Assembly: GCF_000761485.1 (NCBI RefSeq)
Contig: NZ_JPMX01000044.1
Location: forward strand, 1-64,000
Source: Modestobacter caceresii
GTDB taxonomy: Bacteria; Actinomycetota; Actinomycetes; Mycobacteriales; Geodermatophilaceae
Direction of reading: 5' to 3'
Length of the DNA stretch: 64,000 bases
Part shown: positions 8,115-16,820 of the stretch, piece by piece
Layout of the letters: every line of letters begins with the position of its first letter
How positions within the stretch are numbered: the first letter of the stretch is position 1
Made by a program: the position numbers and the translations under genes
Notes under the pieces: model-generated
What the model saw: only the letters and a program-made list of their open reading frames with translations
Databases searched by the model: none
What the model was told of the DNA's origin: nothing

Positions 8115-9443
8115 CTAGGGCGCCGTCCAGCCGCGTTCGTCGACCCCGCCGGGCACGGGTGCCTCGGGGTCGTAGGGCGTACGGGTGAGCACGAAGGTCG
8201 CCAGGTCCAGGTGGTCGGGGGCGATGCGCAGCGTCTCGCCGGCGTAGTAGCCGTCCAGCCCGACCCACGTGCCGTCCGCGCGGGGAGCGAACCGGCTCGC
8301 CCGGCCGGGCCGGCCGGGCAGCGGCCCCAGGTGCAGCAGGCCACCGGACTGGGCACGCAGCACCAGCGGGGCCGGCCCCCAGAACCAGACGCCGAGCAGG
8401 TCGAGCGGCAGCGGCGGCGGGGACGGCGCCCAGGCGTCGACGATCCGGGGCTCGGCGGCCCGCAGGTCGGCCAGCAGCCCGGGCACCAGCGGGTCGAGCC
8501 CACTGGTCGTGCTGGCCAGCATCACCGCTCCGGCCTGCTCGGACCGGTCGACGAAGACCCCCGCGAGGAAGCCCGGCATCGAGCCGCCGTGGCCGATGAG
8601 GGTGTGCCCGTCGACGCGCAGCACCTGCACCCCCAGCCCGTAGGCCGACCACCCGGGGGACGACGAGTCGATCCCGGCCGGCACGGTCATCTCCTCCAGC
8701 GTCGCCGGGGAGAGCACGTCGCCGGTGTCGCCGAGCAGGAAGGCGGCGAACCGGCCGAGGTCGGCCAGCGTCGCCCACAGCTGGCCGGCCGCGGCCATGA
8801 TGCCGGCGTCGTGCTCGGGCTCGGGCAGGACGACGTCCGCCCACGGGTGCACGGCCGCACCCTGTGCCGCCCGACCGGTCGGCCGCGGGGTGGTGCGCGC
8901 CATGCCCAGCGGCAGCAGCACCTCGTCCCGGACGACCTCGGCCCAGGAGCGCCCACGATGTCGGGCGACCAGCTCACCGAGCAGCCCGAACCCGAGGTTT
9001 GAGTAGTGGAAGCGGCGTGCGCTGCCCAGGACGACGTCGTCGTCGGTCAGCCGCAGCTCGGCCAGCGTCCCGCCGGGGACGCGCTCCCACCAGCCGCCGG
9101 GGCTCTCCGAGCTCGCGCCGGCGAGGTGGGCGAGCAGCTGGCCCACGGTGCGCTCCCCGAAGGGGGTGCCGGGGACGTGCTCCTCGAGCAGGTCGTCCAG
9201 CCCCAGGCGGCCCTCGTCGCGGAGCCGGAGCACGACCAGGGCCGTCACCGTCTTGCTGATCGAGCCCAGCCGGTACTGCACGTCGGTGTGCGGCTCGGCG
9301 ACGTCGCCGCGACCGGCCGACCAGGCCAGCCCGCCGTCCCGGACCACGCCCGCGACCAGGCTGGGTGCCCGGCCGTCGCGCTGGACCCGGGCGGTGCGGG
9401 CCAGCAGGGCGCGGGCGGTGGCGGGCAGGACGGGGGTGACCAT
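8115..9443 (-). CDS. Serine beta-lactamase-like hydrolase (class C / D-Ala-D-Ala carboxypeptidase family)
   Basis: 442 residues. The three active-site signatures of the family are present: S-x-x-K as SISK near residue 61, Y-x-N as YSN (RRFHYSNLGFGLLGE), and an H-G-G motif (LIGHGGSMPGF) replacing KTG. There is no signal peptide, which argues for a cytoplasmic esterase or peptidase rather than a secreted beta-lactamase. The C-terminal 110 residues form a beta-rich extension common in this family. It overlaps nothing and precedes a DUF3817 gene read in the same direction. Beta-lactam resistance should not be assumed. Confidence 0.88.
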   Translation of the reverse strand: MVTPVLPATARALLARTARVQRDGRAPSLVAGVVRDGGLAWSAGRGDVAEPHTDVQYRLGSISKTVTALVVLRLRDEGRLGLDDLLEEHVPGTPFGERTVGQLLAHLAGASSESPGGWWERVPGGTLAELRLTDDDVVLGSARRFHYSNLGFGLLGELVARHRGRSWAEVVRDEVLLPLGMARTTPRPTGRAAQGAAVHPWADVVLPEPEHDAGIMAAAGQLWATLADLGRFAAFLLGDTGDVLSPATLEEMTVPAGIDSSSPGWSAYGLGVQVLRVDGHTLIGHGGSMPGFLAGVFVDRSEQAGAVMLASTTSGLDPLVPGLLADLRAAEPRIVDAWAPSPPPLPLDLLGVWFWGPAPLVLRAQSGGLLHLGPLPGRPGRASRFAPRADGTWVGLDGYYAGETLRIAPDHLDLATFVLTRTPYDPEAPVPGGVDERGWTAP

Positions 9444-9450
9444 CGTGCGC

Positions 9451-9798
9451 TCAGCCGACCCGGACCGGCCTGGTGGCGTCGACCGGCAGCCGGCCGGTCC
9501 GCCGGGCCCAGCGCTCGAACCAGATGGTCACCAGCGGCGGGATGGAGGCGGCCAGCGCCAGCAGCCCGGTGGCCGGCGTCCAGCGGAGCACCCGCCACGC
9601 CAGCAGGGTGACGACGACGTAGACCACGAACACCGCACCGTGGACCGGGCCGAACACCTGCACGCCCAGCTCCGAGGCCTCCAGCACCCGCTTGACGAAC
9701 ATGCCGGCCAGCAGGAGCACCCAGGAGACGGCCTCGGCGATGGCGACGACGCGGAAGACGCGGGCGACCCTCGTGGGGTCGGTCAGTGCGGCGGGCAC
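9451..9798 (-). CDS. DUF3817 integral membrane protein
   Basis: 115 residues, almost entirely three membrane helices: VFRVVAIAEAVSWVLLLAGMFVKR, VFGPVHGAVFVVYVVVTLLAWR and TGLLALAASIPPLVTIWFERWA. The conserved GPVHG and FERW elements are those of DUF3817. Function unknown. The GTG start has a strong GAGGAG ribosome site 5 bases before it. It lies 7 bases upstream of the beta-lactamase-like gene and is probably co-transcribed with it. Confidence 0.86.
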   Translation of the reverse strand: MPAALTDPTRVARVFRVVAIAEAVSWVLLLAGMFVKRVLEASELGVQVFGPVHGAVFVVYVVVTLLAWRVLRWTPATGLLALAASIPPLVTIWFERWARRTGRLPVDATRPVRVG

Positions 9799-9997
9799 GG
9801 TGCTCCTCGGGGTGGGCGTGGGTGGACTGCTCCTCATCGTGCCCGGCGGGACGGGCCGCCGGTGCGCGGACCCGGGTGATCGTCGCCACCGGCGATCAGC
9901 CGCACCGGACCCCGACGCAGCGGGCCCGGACGCGCCGGTGCCCCGGCCGCCGTCAGGCGACCGGGGCACCGGCGGGTGTCGCGGGGTGGTGCAGCTG

Positions 9998-11182
9998 TCA
10001 GCCGGCGACCCGACGCATGGCGGTGATGGGGCCCATGGCGTCGATGCTGGCGACCTTGACCACGTCACCCGACGTCGGCGCGTGGACCATCTGGCCGTTG
10101 CCGATGTAGATGCCGATGTGGCTGACCGGGCTGTAGTAGGCGATCAGGTCGCCCGGCTGCAGCTCGCCGCGGGAGACCGCCCGGCCCGACGCCGCCTGCT
10201 GACTGCTGCTGCGGGGCAGGTTGACCCCGGCCGAGGCGTAGGAGTACTTCACCAGCCCGGAGCAGTCGTAGGAGTTCGGGCCGGTGGCGCCCCAGACGTA
10301 GGGCTTGCCGCGCTGGGCCATCGCGGTGTTCACCGCGGTGGCGGCAGCGCCGCTGCTGGCCACGACCGGCGCGGCCGGTGCCGGCGCCGGTGCGGCGACG
10401 GCGGCGGAGCGGGACACGGACGGAGCGGCGGCGGCGGGGGCCGTGCGCTCGTCTCGCGAGGCGGTCTGGGCGTTGTTGCGCTCGGCCGCCGCGGCAGCCT
10501 GGGCCTCGCGCTCGGCTGCGGCCTGAGCCGCTTCTGCGGCCGCGTGCTGCTCGGCCAGGATGCGGGCGCGCTCGCGCTCCTCGGCGGAGAGCCGGTCGTA
10601 CTCGGCCTGGTACTCGGCGATCTGCTCGTTCAGGTCGGCCTGCTGGGCAGCGACCTCAGCGACCTGGGCCTCCGCGTCGGCGGCGGCCTTCTCGGCAGCG
10701 GCCTTCGCCTCGTCGGCGCTGACGGTGGCCTCCTGCGCGACCCCGAGCACCTCGTTGTTGTGCCCGGCGATGCTGTCCAGCGTGCCCATCCGGTCGAGCA
10801 TCTCGTCGGCGGAGGAGCTGGTGAGCATGGCCTGCATCGAGGAGAGCTGCTCACCGGTGAAGGCGCTGCGGGCGACCTGGCGCACGTGGTCACGAGCCTC
10901 GACCACGGCCGCCTCGGCGGCGACGAGCTCGGCGGCGGCAACGTCCGAGGCGGCCTTCATGCTGGTCAGCACGTCGGTCGCCTCGTGCATCTTCTCGGTG
11001 ACGACCTCGAGGTCGTGACCGCGGGCGGCGATGAGCTCGGCCGCCTCCTGCGAGGTGGTGGGTGTTTCAGGAGCCGCCAGGGCGGGCACCGGAGCGAGGG
11101 CTACGCCACCCGCGACAAACAGAGTGAGCAGGGCCCGTCGGCCGTTGCGGCCACGACGGACAGAGGTGTGCGAACTCGCCAT
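9998..11182 (-). CDS. Secreted NlpC/P60 peptidoglycan endopeptidase with coiled-coil N-terminus (RipA-like)
   Basis: About 394 residues. A basic signal peptide (RRGRNGRRALLTLFVAGGVALAPVPALA) is followed by a long coiled coil (residues 40-225, rich in Glu/Ala/Gln), an Ala/Pro linker, and a C-terminal NlpC/P60 domain. The catalytic Cys is in NSYDCSGLVKYSY, the His in SHIGIYIGNGQMVHAP. Such enzymes cut D-iso-Glu/meso-DAP bonds in wall peptides during growth or division, and the coiled coil usually gates the active site. A ydaO/c-di-AMP riboswitch precedes the gene, linking wall turnover to c-di-AMP. I use ATG (MASSHTS); a GTG nine codons upstream is possible. Confidence 0.92.
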   Translation of the reverse strand: MASSHTSVRRGRNGRRALLTLFVAGGVALAPVPALAAPETPTTSQEAAELIAARGHDLEVVTEKMHEATDVLTSMKAASDVAAAELVAAEAAVVEARDHVRQVARSAFTGEQLSSMQAMLTSSSADEMLDRMGTLDSIAGHNNEVLGVAQEATVSADEAKAAAEKAAADAEAQVAEVAAQQADLNEQIAEYQAEYDRLSAEERERARILAEQHAAAEAAQAAAEREAQAAAAAERNNAQTASRDERTAPAAAAPSVSRSAAVAAPAPAPAAPVVASSGAAATAVNTAMAQRGKPYVWGATGPNSYDCSGLVKYSYASAGVNLPRSSSQQAASGRAVSRGELQPGDLIAYYSPVSHIGIYIGNGQMVHAPTSGDVVKVASIDAMGPITAMRRVAG

Positions 11183-11204
11183 GTTCGGCGGGTGTGTCCT
11201 TTCT

Positions 11205-11370
11205 TCCACCTGCCGCCTACCGAGTTAGCTGACGGGTTCGGGCGGGAAGTCGCCCGGCTCCGCGAGGCCCGCGAACGGGCCGTGCAGAGCTTCACCCCAG
11301 TGCTGCGGTGGGTCCCCGGTCCACGAGCCCGCGAGTGTTGCGGCGAGCCGTGTGGTTCGGCGGCGGTCCT
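11205..11370 (-). ncRNA. ydaO-type cyclic-di-AMP riboswitch
   Basis: The leader of the NlpC/P60 gene carries the conserved blocks of the actinobacterial ydaO motif in order: CCGCCGCCGAACC, GGACCGGGGACCCA, TGGGGTGAA, then CGACTTCCCGCCCGAACC and GTCAGCTAACTCGGTAGGCGG. The outer stem can form between ACCGCCGCC (11367-11359) and GGCGGCAGGT (11217-11208). The ribosome site GAAAGGA follows the 3' strand of that stem, so control could be transcriptional or at translation initiation. In actinobacteria this RNA class typically turns off resuscitation and NlpC/P60 genes when c-di-AMP is high. Motif order and gene context make this a firm call; exact ends are approximate. Confidence 0.9.
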
Positions 11371-11524
11371 GTCGGTGGTCACCCGGGTGGGCGACTGCGC
11401 TGCCCGTCAGGACCGCTGGTGACCGTACGTGCGTTATGTGCTCGTGACAAACGACTGGGGTGAATTTGTGGAAATCCCCGGGCGTGTGCTCCAACACGCT
11501 CACCGAGCGTGACAGGCTCGCCGG

Positions 11525-12070
11525 GTGGAGGGGCTGGCACGGCGGGAGTTCTGCCTCGTGCTGCTCCGTCGCATGGCCGACACGCGACCCGACCTGGTCG
11601 CCGAGGCCCTGCCGATCATCGGCGCCGACCGGGCCGAAGTGCATGCCGCGCACCGTCGTTGGCGCGCGCTCCATCACACAGAGCGAGCACCGCGCGGACT
11701 CGCGCTGCGCGCTGCCGTGCTGGGTCCACCCGCCGAGCAGGAGGACCGCAAGTTCGGTGACGTCGACCTCGTCGTCCGGCGGTGGCCGCTGCCGTTGTGG
11801 CCCCACCTGCGGTGGGAGGTGCTGGGCGGCCCGGACGGCGCGGTGCTCCACGAGCAGCTGGTCCGCGCGCCCGGTTCCGCGGTGCCGGCGGCCGCACCGG
11901 GAGCCCTGCGCGTCTGGGAGCACGTGGTGGACGACGTCGTGACCCTGCCCGGCGCGGCCGCGGTGGACCCCGGCGTCCCGAGTCGTCTCGAGGTGCACCT
12001 CCCCGGCCGGGTGCGGGCGAGGTTCGTCTGGGGGCTGCTGCAGCAGGTGGACGACGGCGCGCCAGGATGA
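11525..12070 (+). CDS. Hypothetical protein
   Basis: 181 residues from a GTG start. No family recognised. The N-terminal part looks helical (REFCLVLLRRMADTRPDLVAEALPII), and the middle has ordered segments such as FGDVDLVVRRWPLPLWPHLRWEVLGG and LRVWEHVVDDVVTLPG. Codon use is like its neighbours. The next gene begins 5 bases after the stop, so it probably heads a small operon with the GNAT acetyltransferase and the FAD oxidoreductase. The riboswitch-controlled gene lies divergently upstream. It could be an uncharacterised nucleotide-binding or nucleotidyltransferase-like protein, but I cannot show that. Confidence 0.6.
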   Translation: MEGLARREFCLVLLRRMADTRPDLVAEALPIIGADRAEVHAAHRRWRALHHTERAPRGLALRAAVLGPPAEQEDRKFGDVDLVVRRWPLPLWPHLRWEVLGGPDGAVLHEQLVRAPGSAVPAAAPGALRVWEHVVDDVVTLPGAAAVDPGVPSRLEVHLPGRVRARFVWGLLQQVDDGAPG

Positions 12071-12074
12071 CCTC

Positions 12075-12527
12075 GTGCCGAACCTCTCCGCCGCCTCGTG
12101 GGACGACCCGGACGTCGCCGCGCTGACCGCCGCCCAGCAGGTCGAGCTGCGGGCCCGCTACGGCGGTGCGAGCGAGCCGGGGGTGCCGCCGTCCGCCGCC
12201 GACGTCGCCGTCGTCCTCCTCGCCCGGGACGACGACGGCACGCCGATCGGCTGCGGCGCACTGCGGCCCCTCGGGGACGGCACCGCCGAGCTCAAGCGGA
12301 TGTACGTCGTCCCGGCGGCGCGTGGTCGCGGCGTCTCCCGGCTGCTGCTCACCGGGCTGGAGGCCGAGGCGGTGGGGCGGGGCTGGACCACCGTGCTGCT
12401 GGAGACCGGACCGCGCCAGCCCGAGGCGATCGGGCTGTACACCGCGGCCGGCTACCGGCCGGTCCCGGCGTTCGGGCACTACGTGGACGACCCGTTCTCG
12501 CTCTGCTTCGCCCGGGAGCTGGCGTGA
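12075..12527 (+). CDS. GNAT family N-acetyltransferase
   Basis: 150 residues from GTG. The acetyl-CoA-binding loop is AELKRMYVVPAARGRGVSRLLLTGLEAEA (motif A, R-G-R-G-V-S), followed by motif B GLYTAAGYRPVPAFGHYVDDPFSLCFARE. It transfers an acetyl group from acetyl-CoA to an amine of unknown identity. Five bases separate it from the hypothetical gene upstream, and its stop overlaps the next start as GTGA. Confidence 0.92.
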   Translation: MPNLSAASWDDPDVAALTAAQQVELRARYGGASEPGVPPSAADVAVVLLARDDDGTPIGCGALRPLGDGTAELKRMYVVPAARGRGVSRLLLTGLEAEAVGRGWTTVLLETGPRQPEAIGLYTAAGYRPVPAFGHYVDDPFSLCFARELA

Positions 12528-14077
12528 GCACCGCAGCCCGGTACGACGCCATCGTGGTGGGCGGCGGCCACAACGGGCTGGTCGCCGCCGCCTACCTGGC
12601 CCGCGCGGGCTGGTCGGTGCTCGTGCTGGAGCGGCGGCCCGTGCTCGGCGGCGCCGCGGTCAGCGAGCAGGTCTTCCCGGGCGTCGACGTCCGGCTGTCG
12701 GCGTACTCCTACCTGGTCAGCCTGCTGCCCGATCGGGTCGTCACCGACCTGGCGTTGCCGATCACCCTGCTGGACCGGACGGTCGCCTCCTACACCCCGC
12801 TGCGCCGCGGCGGTGCGGCCACCGGGCTGCTGGTCGAGCGGGACGAGGGGCCGGAGACGGCGGCCTCCTTCCGCGCCCTCACCGGCTCGGACGCGGAGTT
12901 CGCCGGCTGGCAGCGCTTCTACGGCCGGCTGACCACCCTCGCCGAGGACCTGGCCCCCACCCTGACCGGACCGCTGCCCAGCGAGGCGGCGCTCCTCGCG
13001 CGCCTGCGGGACCCGGACATCTGGCGCGACCTGCGGGAACGGCCGCTGGCCGACGTAGTCGCCGACCACCTGACCGACGACGAGGTCCGGGGCATCGCGC
13101 TCACCGACGGGCTGATCGGCACCTTCGCCGACGTGCACGCCGCGGACGGGCTGGCCGGCCGGTGCTTCCTGTACCACCTCGTCGGCAACGGCACCGGCCG
13201 CTGGCGGGTGCCGGTCGGTGGGATGGGCGCGGTCAGCGGCGCGCTCGCCGACGCAGCCCGGGCGCGCGGGGCCGCACTGCTCACCCGCGCCGAGGTCACC
13301 GCGGTCGAGACCCGGGCCGACGGCGTCACCGTGCACTGGACCGACGCCGACGGGACGGCGCACGCGGCCGACGCCGGACACCTGGTCTGCGGTGCGGCCC
13401 CGGCCGTGCTCGACGAGCTGCTGGGCACCGCCCCGGCGCCGCGGCCGTCGGGGTCGCAGCTGAAGGTGAACATGGTGCTGCGCCGGTTGCCCGGGCTGCG
13501 GTCGGGCGCCGACCCCCGCCGGGTGTTCAGCGGCACCGTGCACGTCGACGAGGCGGCCGGCCAGCTCGACGCCGCGTACGCGCAGGCTGCGGCCGGGCAG
13601 CTGCCCGAGGTGGTCCCCTTCGAGGTGTACTGCCACTCGCTCACCGACCCGTCGATCGTCGGCGACACCGGGCTGCACACCCTGACCCTGTTCGGGCTGC
13701 ACACGCCGGCCGAGCTCTACGCGGCCGACCCCGTCGGCACCCGGGCGGAGGCGGTGCAGCGGGTGCTGGCGCAGCTGGACGCCCACCTGACCGAGCCGCT
13801 GGCCGACTGCCTGGCCACCGACGGCGACGGGCGGCCGTGCCTGCAGGCGTCCTCGCCGCTGGACGTGGAGGCGTCGCTGGCGATGCCGGGCGGGCACATC
13901 TTCCACGGTGACCTGTCGTGGCCGGTCGCGCCCGACCCCGCCGCCGTCGGCACCTGGGGCGTGGCGACGGCACACCCGCGGGTGGTCGCCGCCTCCTCGG
14001 GCGGCACGGTGCGCGGCGGTGCGGTCAGCGGCCTCGGCGGATTCGCCGCTGCGCAGCACCTGCTCGGCGGCCACTGA
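12524..14077 (+). CDS. FAD-dependent oxidoreductase, phytoene desaturase / PYROXD2-like
   Basis: 517 residues. A dinucleotide-binding Rossmann fold at the N-terminus (AIVVGGGHNGLVAAAYLARAGWSVLVLERRPVLGG) and a C-terminal FAD-binding tail (GTVRGGAVSGLGGFAAAQHLLG) place it in the carotenoid-desaturase-like/PYROXD2 group of amine oxidoreductases. No carotenoid genes are nearby, so a desaturase role is not supported; these paralogues are widespread and mostly uncharacterised. Translation is coupled to the acetyltransferase through the GTGA overlap. Confidence 0.88.
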   Translation: MSTAARYDAIVVGGGHNGLVAAAYLARAGWSVLVLERRPVLGGAAVSEQVFPGVDVRLSAYSYLVSLLPDRVVTDLALPITLLDRTVASYTPLRRGGAATGLLVERDEGPETAASFRALTGSDAEFAGWQRFYGRLTTLAEDLAPTLTGPLPSEAALLARLRDPDIWRDLRERPLADVVADHLTDDEVRGIALTDGLIGTFADVHAADGLAGRCFLYHLVGNGTGRWRVPVGGMGAVSGALADAARARGAALLTRAEVTAVETRADGVTVHWTDADGTAHAADAGHLVCGAAPAVLDELLGTAPAPRPSGSQLKVNMVLRRLPGLRSGADPRRVFSGTVHVDEAAGQLDAAYAQAAAGQLPEVVPFEVYCHSLTDPSIVGDTGLHTLTLFGLHTPAELYAADPVGTRAEAVQRVLAQLDAHLTEPLADCLATDGDGRPCLQASSPLDVEASLAMPGGHIFHGDLSWPVAPDPAAVGTWGVATAHPRVVAASSGGTVRGGAVSGLGGFAAAQHLLGGH

Positions 14078-14217
14078 GCGGAGTGGGCCACGTCTCAGGC
14101 GTGAGGGTCCGCGGAAGTGGGCAGGCACCGGGCACCACCGCCTGCTCGACCGAGCAGGCGCCGCCCCGGGGGCACCACGGTGTCGGAGCGGGGCGCGTAC
14201 CGACTCCAGGAGGACCG

Positions 14218-14373
14218 ATGAGCGAGCGACCCGATGGCCGCCCGGACCGCACCGGGCAGGGCAAGATGCCGAAGAACCGGGCACGCCTGCTGATCGTCGG
14301 CACGTTCGTGCTGATCCTGGTGGTCATCTTCTCGTACATGCTGCTCGTGGGCTCGGGCGGCTCGACCGGCTGA
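14218..14373 (+). CDS. Small single-pass membrane protein
   Basis: 51 residues. The first 22 are charged (SERPDGRPDRTGQGKMPKNR), then one clear membrane helix (ARLLIVGTFVLILVVIFSYMLLVG) and a short GSGGSTG end. The ATG has AGGAGGACCG immediately upstream, an excellent ribosome site, which supports a real gene despite its size. The positive residues before the helix predict the N-terminus stays inside. Function unknown. Confidence 0.7.
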   Translation: MSERPDGRPDRTGQGKMPKNRARLLIVGTFVLILVVIFSYMLLVGSGGSTG

Positions 14374-14429
14374 CCGAGGTGCGGGCGCGCCGCCGAGCGG
14401 GACCGCGCCGGACCTGATCACATGGCCCG

Positions 14430-15263
14430 GTGCAGGTGGCGGAGGAGGCGCGCGGCCTGCTGAGGGCGATACGGGCCCGACTGCGCAACCGGGACACCGC
14501 ACTGATCGCCGCCGGGCTCACCTTCTACGCCGGGATCGCCGTCGTCCCGGCGCTGGTGCTCTCCCTGGGGCTGACCAGCTGGGTGGCCGGGGCCGACGAG
14601 GTGCGCGAGCTCGCCACCCGGCTGTCCGAGGTGTTGCCCGACGCGCTGGGCGCCCCGGCAGCGGTGCAGCGGCTGGCCGAGGCGGGCACGGGCCTCAGCG
14701 TCGTCGGCGCCCTGCTGACCCTGCTGCCGATCTCGCTGTACGGCGAGGGCCTGCGCCGGGCGCTGCTGCGGTTCAGTCCCGCGCACGACCGGTTCACCGC
14801 CTGGCGGGGCCGGGCGCTGGCCCTGCCCCTGCTGGTGCTGGCACCGCTGCTGCTGTACCCGTTGCTGCTGGTCGCCGAGGTGCTCGCGCACCTGGCCGAG
14901 ACGCCCGGCTTCGGCGCCGCGGTCGGTGGGTTCGCCACCGGCTACTACTCGGTGCTGTTCGCGCTCACCCTGCCGTTGGTGTGGATCTTCCGGGTCGTCG
15001 CGGCCAGTCGGCTGGGCTGGCGGGCCGTGGTGTCCGGGGCGCTGTTCACCGCCGCCTGCCTGTCCGGCTTCCTGCAGGGGTTCGTGCTGTTCCTGGCCCT
15101 GCCGCTGGACCTCGGCGCCCCGTTCGGCGGCCTCACCGTGGTCGGCGGCGTGATCGCCATCGGGTTCTGGCTGTTCCTGCTCCAGTTCGTGCTCATCGGC
15201 GGCTGGCTGTTCACCCAGGCCCTGGACGAGCGCCTCGACCGCGGGACCCCGGTTCAGAGCTGA
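14430..15263 (+). CDS. YihY/virulence factor BrkB family membrane protein
   Basis: 277 residues with six predicted membrane helices. Family features seen: the N-terminal amphipathic helix before TALIAAGLTFYAGIAVVPALVL, the SVVGALLTLLPISLYGEGLRRAL segment, and the C-terminal GGVIAIGFWLFLLQFVLIGGWLFTQALDE. Members are poorly characterised inner-membrane proteins, sometimes annotated as ribonuclease BN through a historical mix-up. The start lacks a strong ribosome site. Its 3' end overlaps the convergent glycolipid-binding gene by 10 bases. Confidence 0.86.
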   Translation: MQVAEEARGLLRAIRARLRNRDTALIAAGLTFYAGIAVVPALVLSLGLTSWVAGADEVRELATRLSEVLPDALGAPAAVQRLAEAGTGLSVVGALLTLLPISLYGEGLRRALLRFSPAHDRFTAWRGRALALPLLVLAPLLLYPLLLVAEVLAHLAETPGFGAAVGGFATGYYSVLFALTLPLVWIFRVVAASRLGWRAVVSGALFTAACLSGFLQGFVLFLALPLDLGAPFGGLTVVGGVIAIGFWLFLLQFVLIGGWLFTQALDERLDRGTPVQS

Positions 15264-15835
15264 CGGACGGCGATGCCCGGGTAGTCGAGCACCAGCCCGG
15301 ACGGGTCGAACACCAGCTGGCAGCTGAAGTCGAAGGCCGGGGACTTGTAGTGGAACTGCCGGTTGGGCCCGTCGTCGTGCAGCCGCGTGTAGGACTGCTC
15401 GAGCCGGTCGACGCCCAGGCCCACGGCCCGCACGTAGGCGGCCGGCGCGGACGCCCGCCGCCCCACCGCCAGGTCGAGCCGGTGCACGGGCAGTGCGTTG
15501 GTCATGGCCGAGGACTCCAGGTCGACGTCCTGGCAGCCGTCCAGGTCCGGCGCCCGGAGCCCGTCGACGTGCCAGCGGCCGTCGCCGATCGAGTCCAGCG
15601 TGGTCCTGCGGGCACCCATCGACGACCGTCCGGTGACCACCGCCCGGCGAGTGGCCCAGGCGGCGTCGAGATCAAGGGTGTAGTCGACGGTCCAGGCCAC
15701 GCCCGCCTCGACCGCCGTGGTGCAGCCGACCACCTGCCAGCCCCCGCCGGACCGCCGGAAGTGCACCACCTCGAAACCGGTGCGGACCTGCTGGTGGCGC
15801 CATGCGGCGACGGCCGGCGGGTCGACGAAGCTCAC
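15254..15835 (-). CDS. Putative glycolipid-binding domain protein (DUF1089 family)
   Basis: 193 residues from GTG. The arrangement FEVVHFRRSGGGWQVVGCTTAVEAGVAWTVDYTLDLDAAWATR, then DVDLESSAMTNALPVHRLDL and a final YKSPAFDFSCQLVFDPSGLVLDYPGIAVRQ matches the putative glycolipid-binding family, which has a beta-barrel fold related to lipoprotein-localisation proteins. No signal peptide, so cytoplasmic. It ends inside the 3' end of the convergent YihY gene. Confidence 0.82.
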   Translation of the reverse strand: MSFVDPPAVAAWRHQQVRTGFEVVHFRRSGGGWQVVGCTTAVEAGVAWTVDYTLDLDAAWATRRAVVTGRSSMGARRTTLDSIGDGRWHVDGLRAPDLDGCQDVDLESSAMTNALPVHRLDLAVGRRASAPAAYVRAVGLGVDRLEQSYTRLHDDGPNRQFHYKSPAFDFSCQLVFDPSGLVLDYPGIAVRQL

Positions 15836-15919
15836 GTCGGCATCCCGCTCCTCGGCCCGGCCGGCGCGCGCTCCACCGGGTCGCCCAAGCTACCCGGGCA
15901 CCCCGTGCTCCACCAGCAC

Positions 15920-16774
15920 TCAGCCGGCGATCGGGTGCTCCTCGATCAGCCGGTCGCGCTGCTCGTCGACGTCCCAGGCCGGCTCCGGCAGCCGGGGCTG
16001 CAGCTCGGTCAGCGTCTCCAGCAGCAGCCGGCCGACCGCCCAGTTGCGGTACCACTTCCGGTCGGCCGGGACGACGTACCACGGTGCGGTGTCGGTGTCG
16101 GTGCGCTCCAGGGCGGTGGCGTGGGCCTGCTGGTACTGCGGCCACAGGGCCCGCTCGTCGATGTCCGCGGGGTCGAACTTCCAGCGCTTGCTCGAGTCGT
16201 CGAGCCGGGCCAGCAGGCGCTGCTTCTGCTCCCACGGCGACAGGTGCAGCAGCACCTTGACCACGGTGACGTCGTCGGCGACGAGCTGGCGCTCGAACCG
16301 CACGATCTCCCGGTAGCGCCGCTCGATCACCTCCGGGGTCGCCAGCTCGCGCACCCGGCCGATCAGCACGTCCTCGTAGTGCGAACGGTCGAAGACACCG
16401 ACCTTGCCGGGGCCCGGCAGGGCGCGGCGCACCCGCCAGAGGAAGGAGTGCCGCAGCTCCTCCGGCGTCGGCTTCCCGAAGCTCGCCACCGCCACGCCGT
16501 GCGGCTCCATCGCGCCGACGACGTGCTCGACCACGCCGCCCTTGCCGCTGGTGTCCATGCCCTGCAGCACCAGCAGGACCCGCCGTCGGCTGCCGCCGGT
16601 GCCCTCTGCGTAGAGCCGCTGCTGCAGCTCGGCCAGGTGGGTGGCGTCCAGCCGCGTCGCCTCCCGGGTGCGCTCCTTGTCGCCGGGGGCCAGCGGCGTC
16701 GACCGCGGGTCGATCTCGCGCAGCTCGATCGGGGCGGCGGGGACGCGCAGCGCGCGGCGCAGGGAGTCGGGCAT
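15920..16774 (-). CDS. ppk2: Polyphosphate kinase 2 family protein
   Basis: 284 residues of the PPK2 nucleotide-phosphotransferase fold: Walker A GMDTSGKGG, Walker B/lid region VGVFDRSHYEDVLIGRVREL, and the conserved KVLLHLSPWEQKQRLLARLDDSSKRWKF and WYVVPADRKWYRNWAV segments. It moves phosphate between polyphosphate and nucleotides; the favoured direction cannot be read from sequence. I prefer the ATG at MPDSLRRALRVP because family members begin near there; a GTG 33 bases upstream is in frame. Confidence 0.93.
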   Translation of the reverse strand: MPDSLRRALRVPAAPIELREIDPRSTPLAPGDKERTREATRLDATHLAELQQRLYAEGTGGSRRRVLLVLQGMDTSGKGGVVEHVVGAMEPHGVAVASFGKPTPEELRHSFLWRVRRALPGPGKVGVFDRSHYEDVLIGRVRELATPEVIERRYREIVRFERQLVADDVTVVKVLLHLSPWEQKQRLLARLDDSSKRWKFDPADIDERALWPQYQQAHATALERTDTDTAPWYVVPADRKWYRNWAVGRLLLETLTELQPRLPEPAWDVDEQRDRLIEEHPIAG

Positions 16775-16820
16775 GCCCGGGAGCCTAGGGACGTCGGTCA
16801 GCAGCACCGGACCGCGGTGA

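Noticed and set aside
8115-9443. Antibiotic-resistance beta-lactamase
   Set aside because: SxxK, YxN and HGG motifs are present but there is no signal peptide and HGG replaces KTG, typical of esterase-like relatives.
11225-11998. A 257-codon reverse-strand frame over the riboswitch leader
   Set aside because: Its 3' third is the ydaO RNA itself, and the rest is antisense to the hypothetical gene at 11525; no family resemblance.
12524-14077. Carotenoid biosynthesis gene
   Set aside because: The oxidoreductase resembles phytoene desaturases, but no synthase, cyclase or other pigment gene is nearby.
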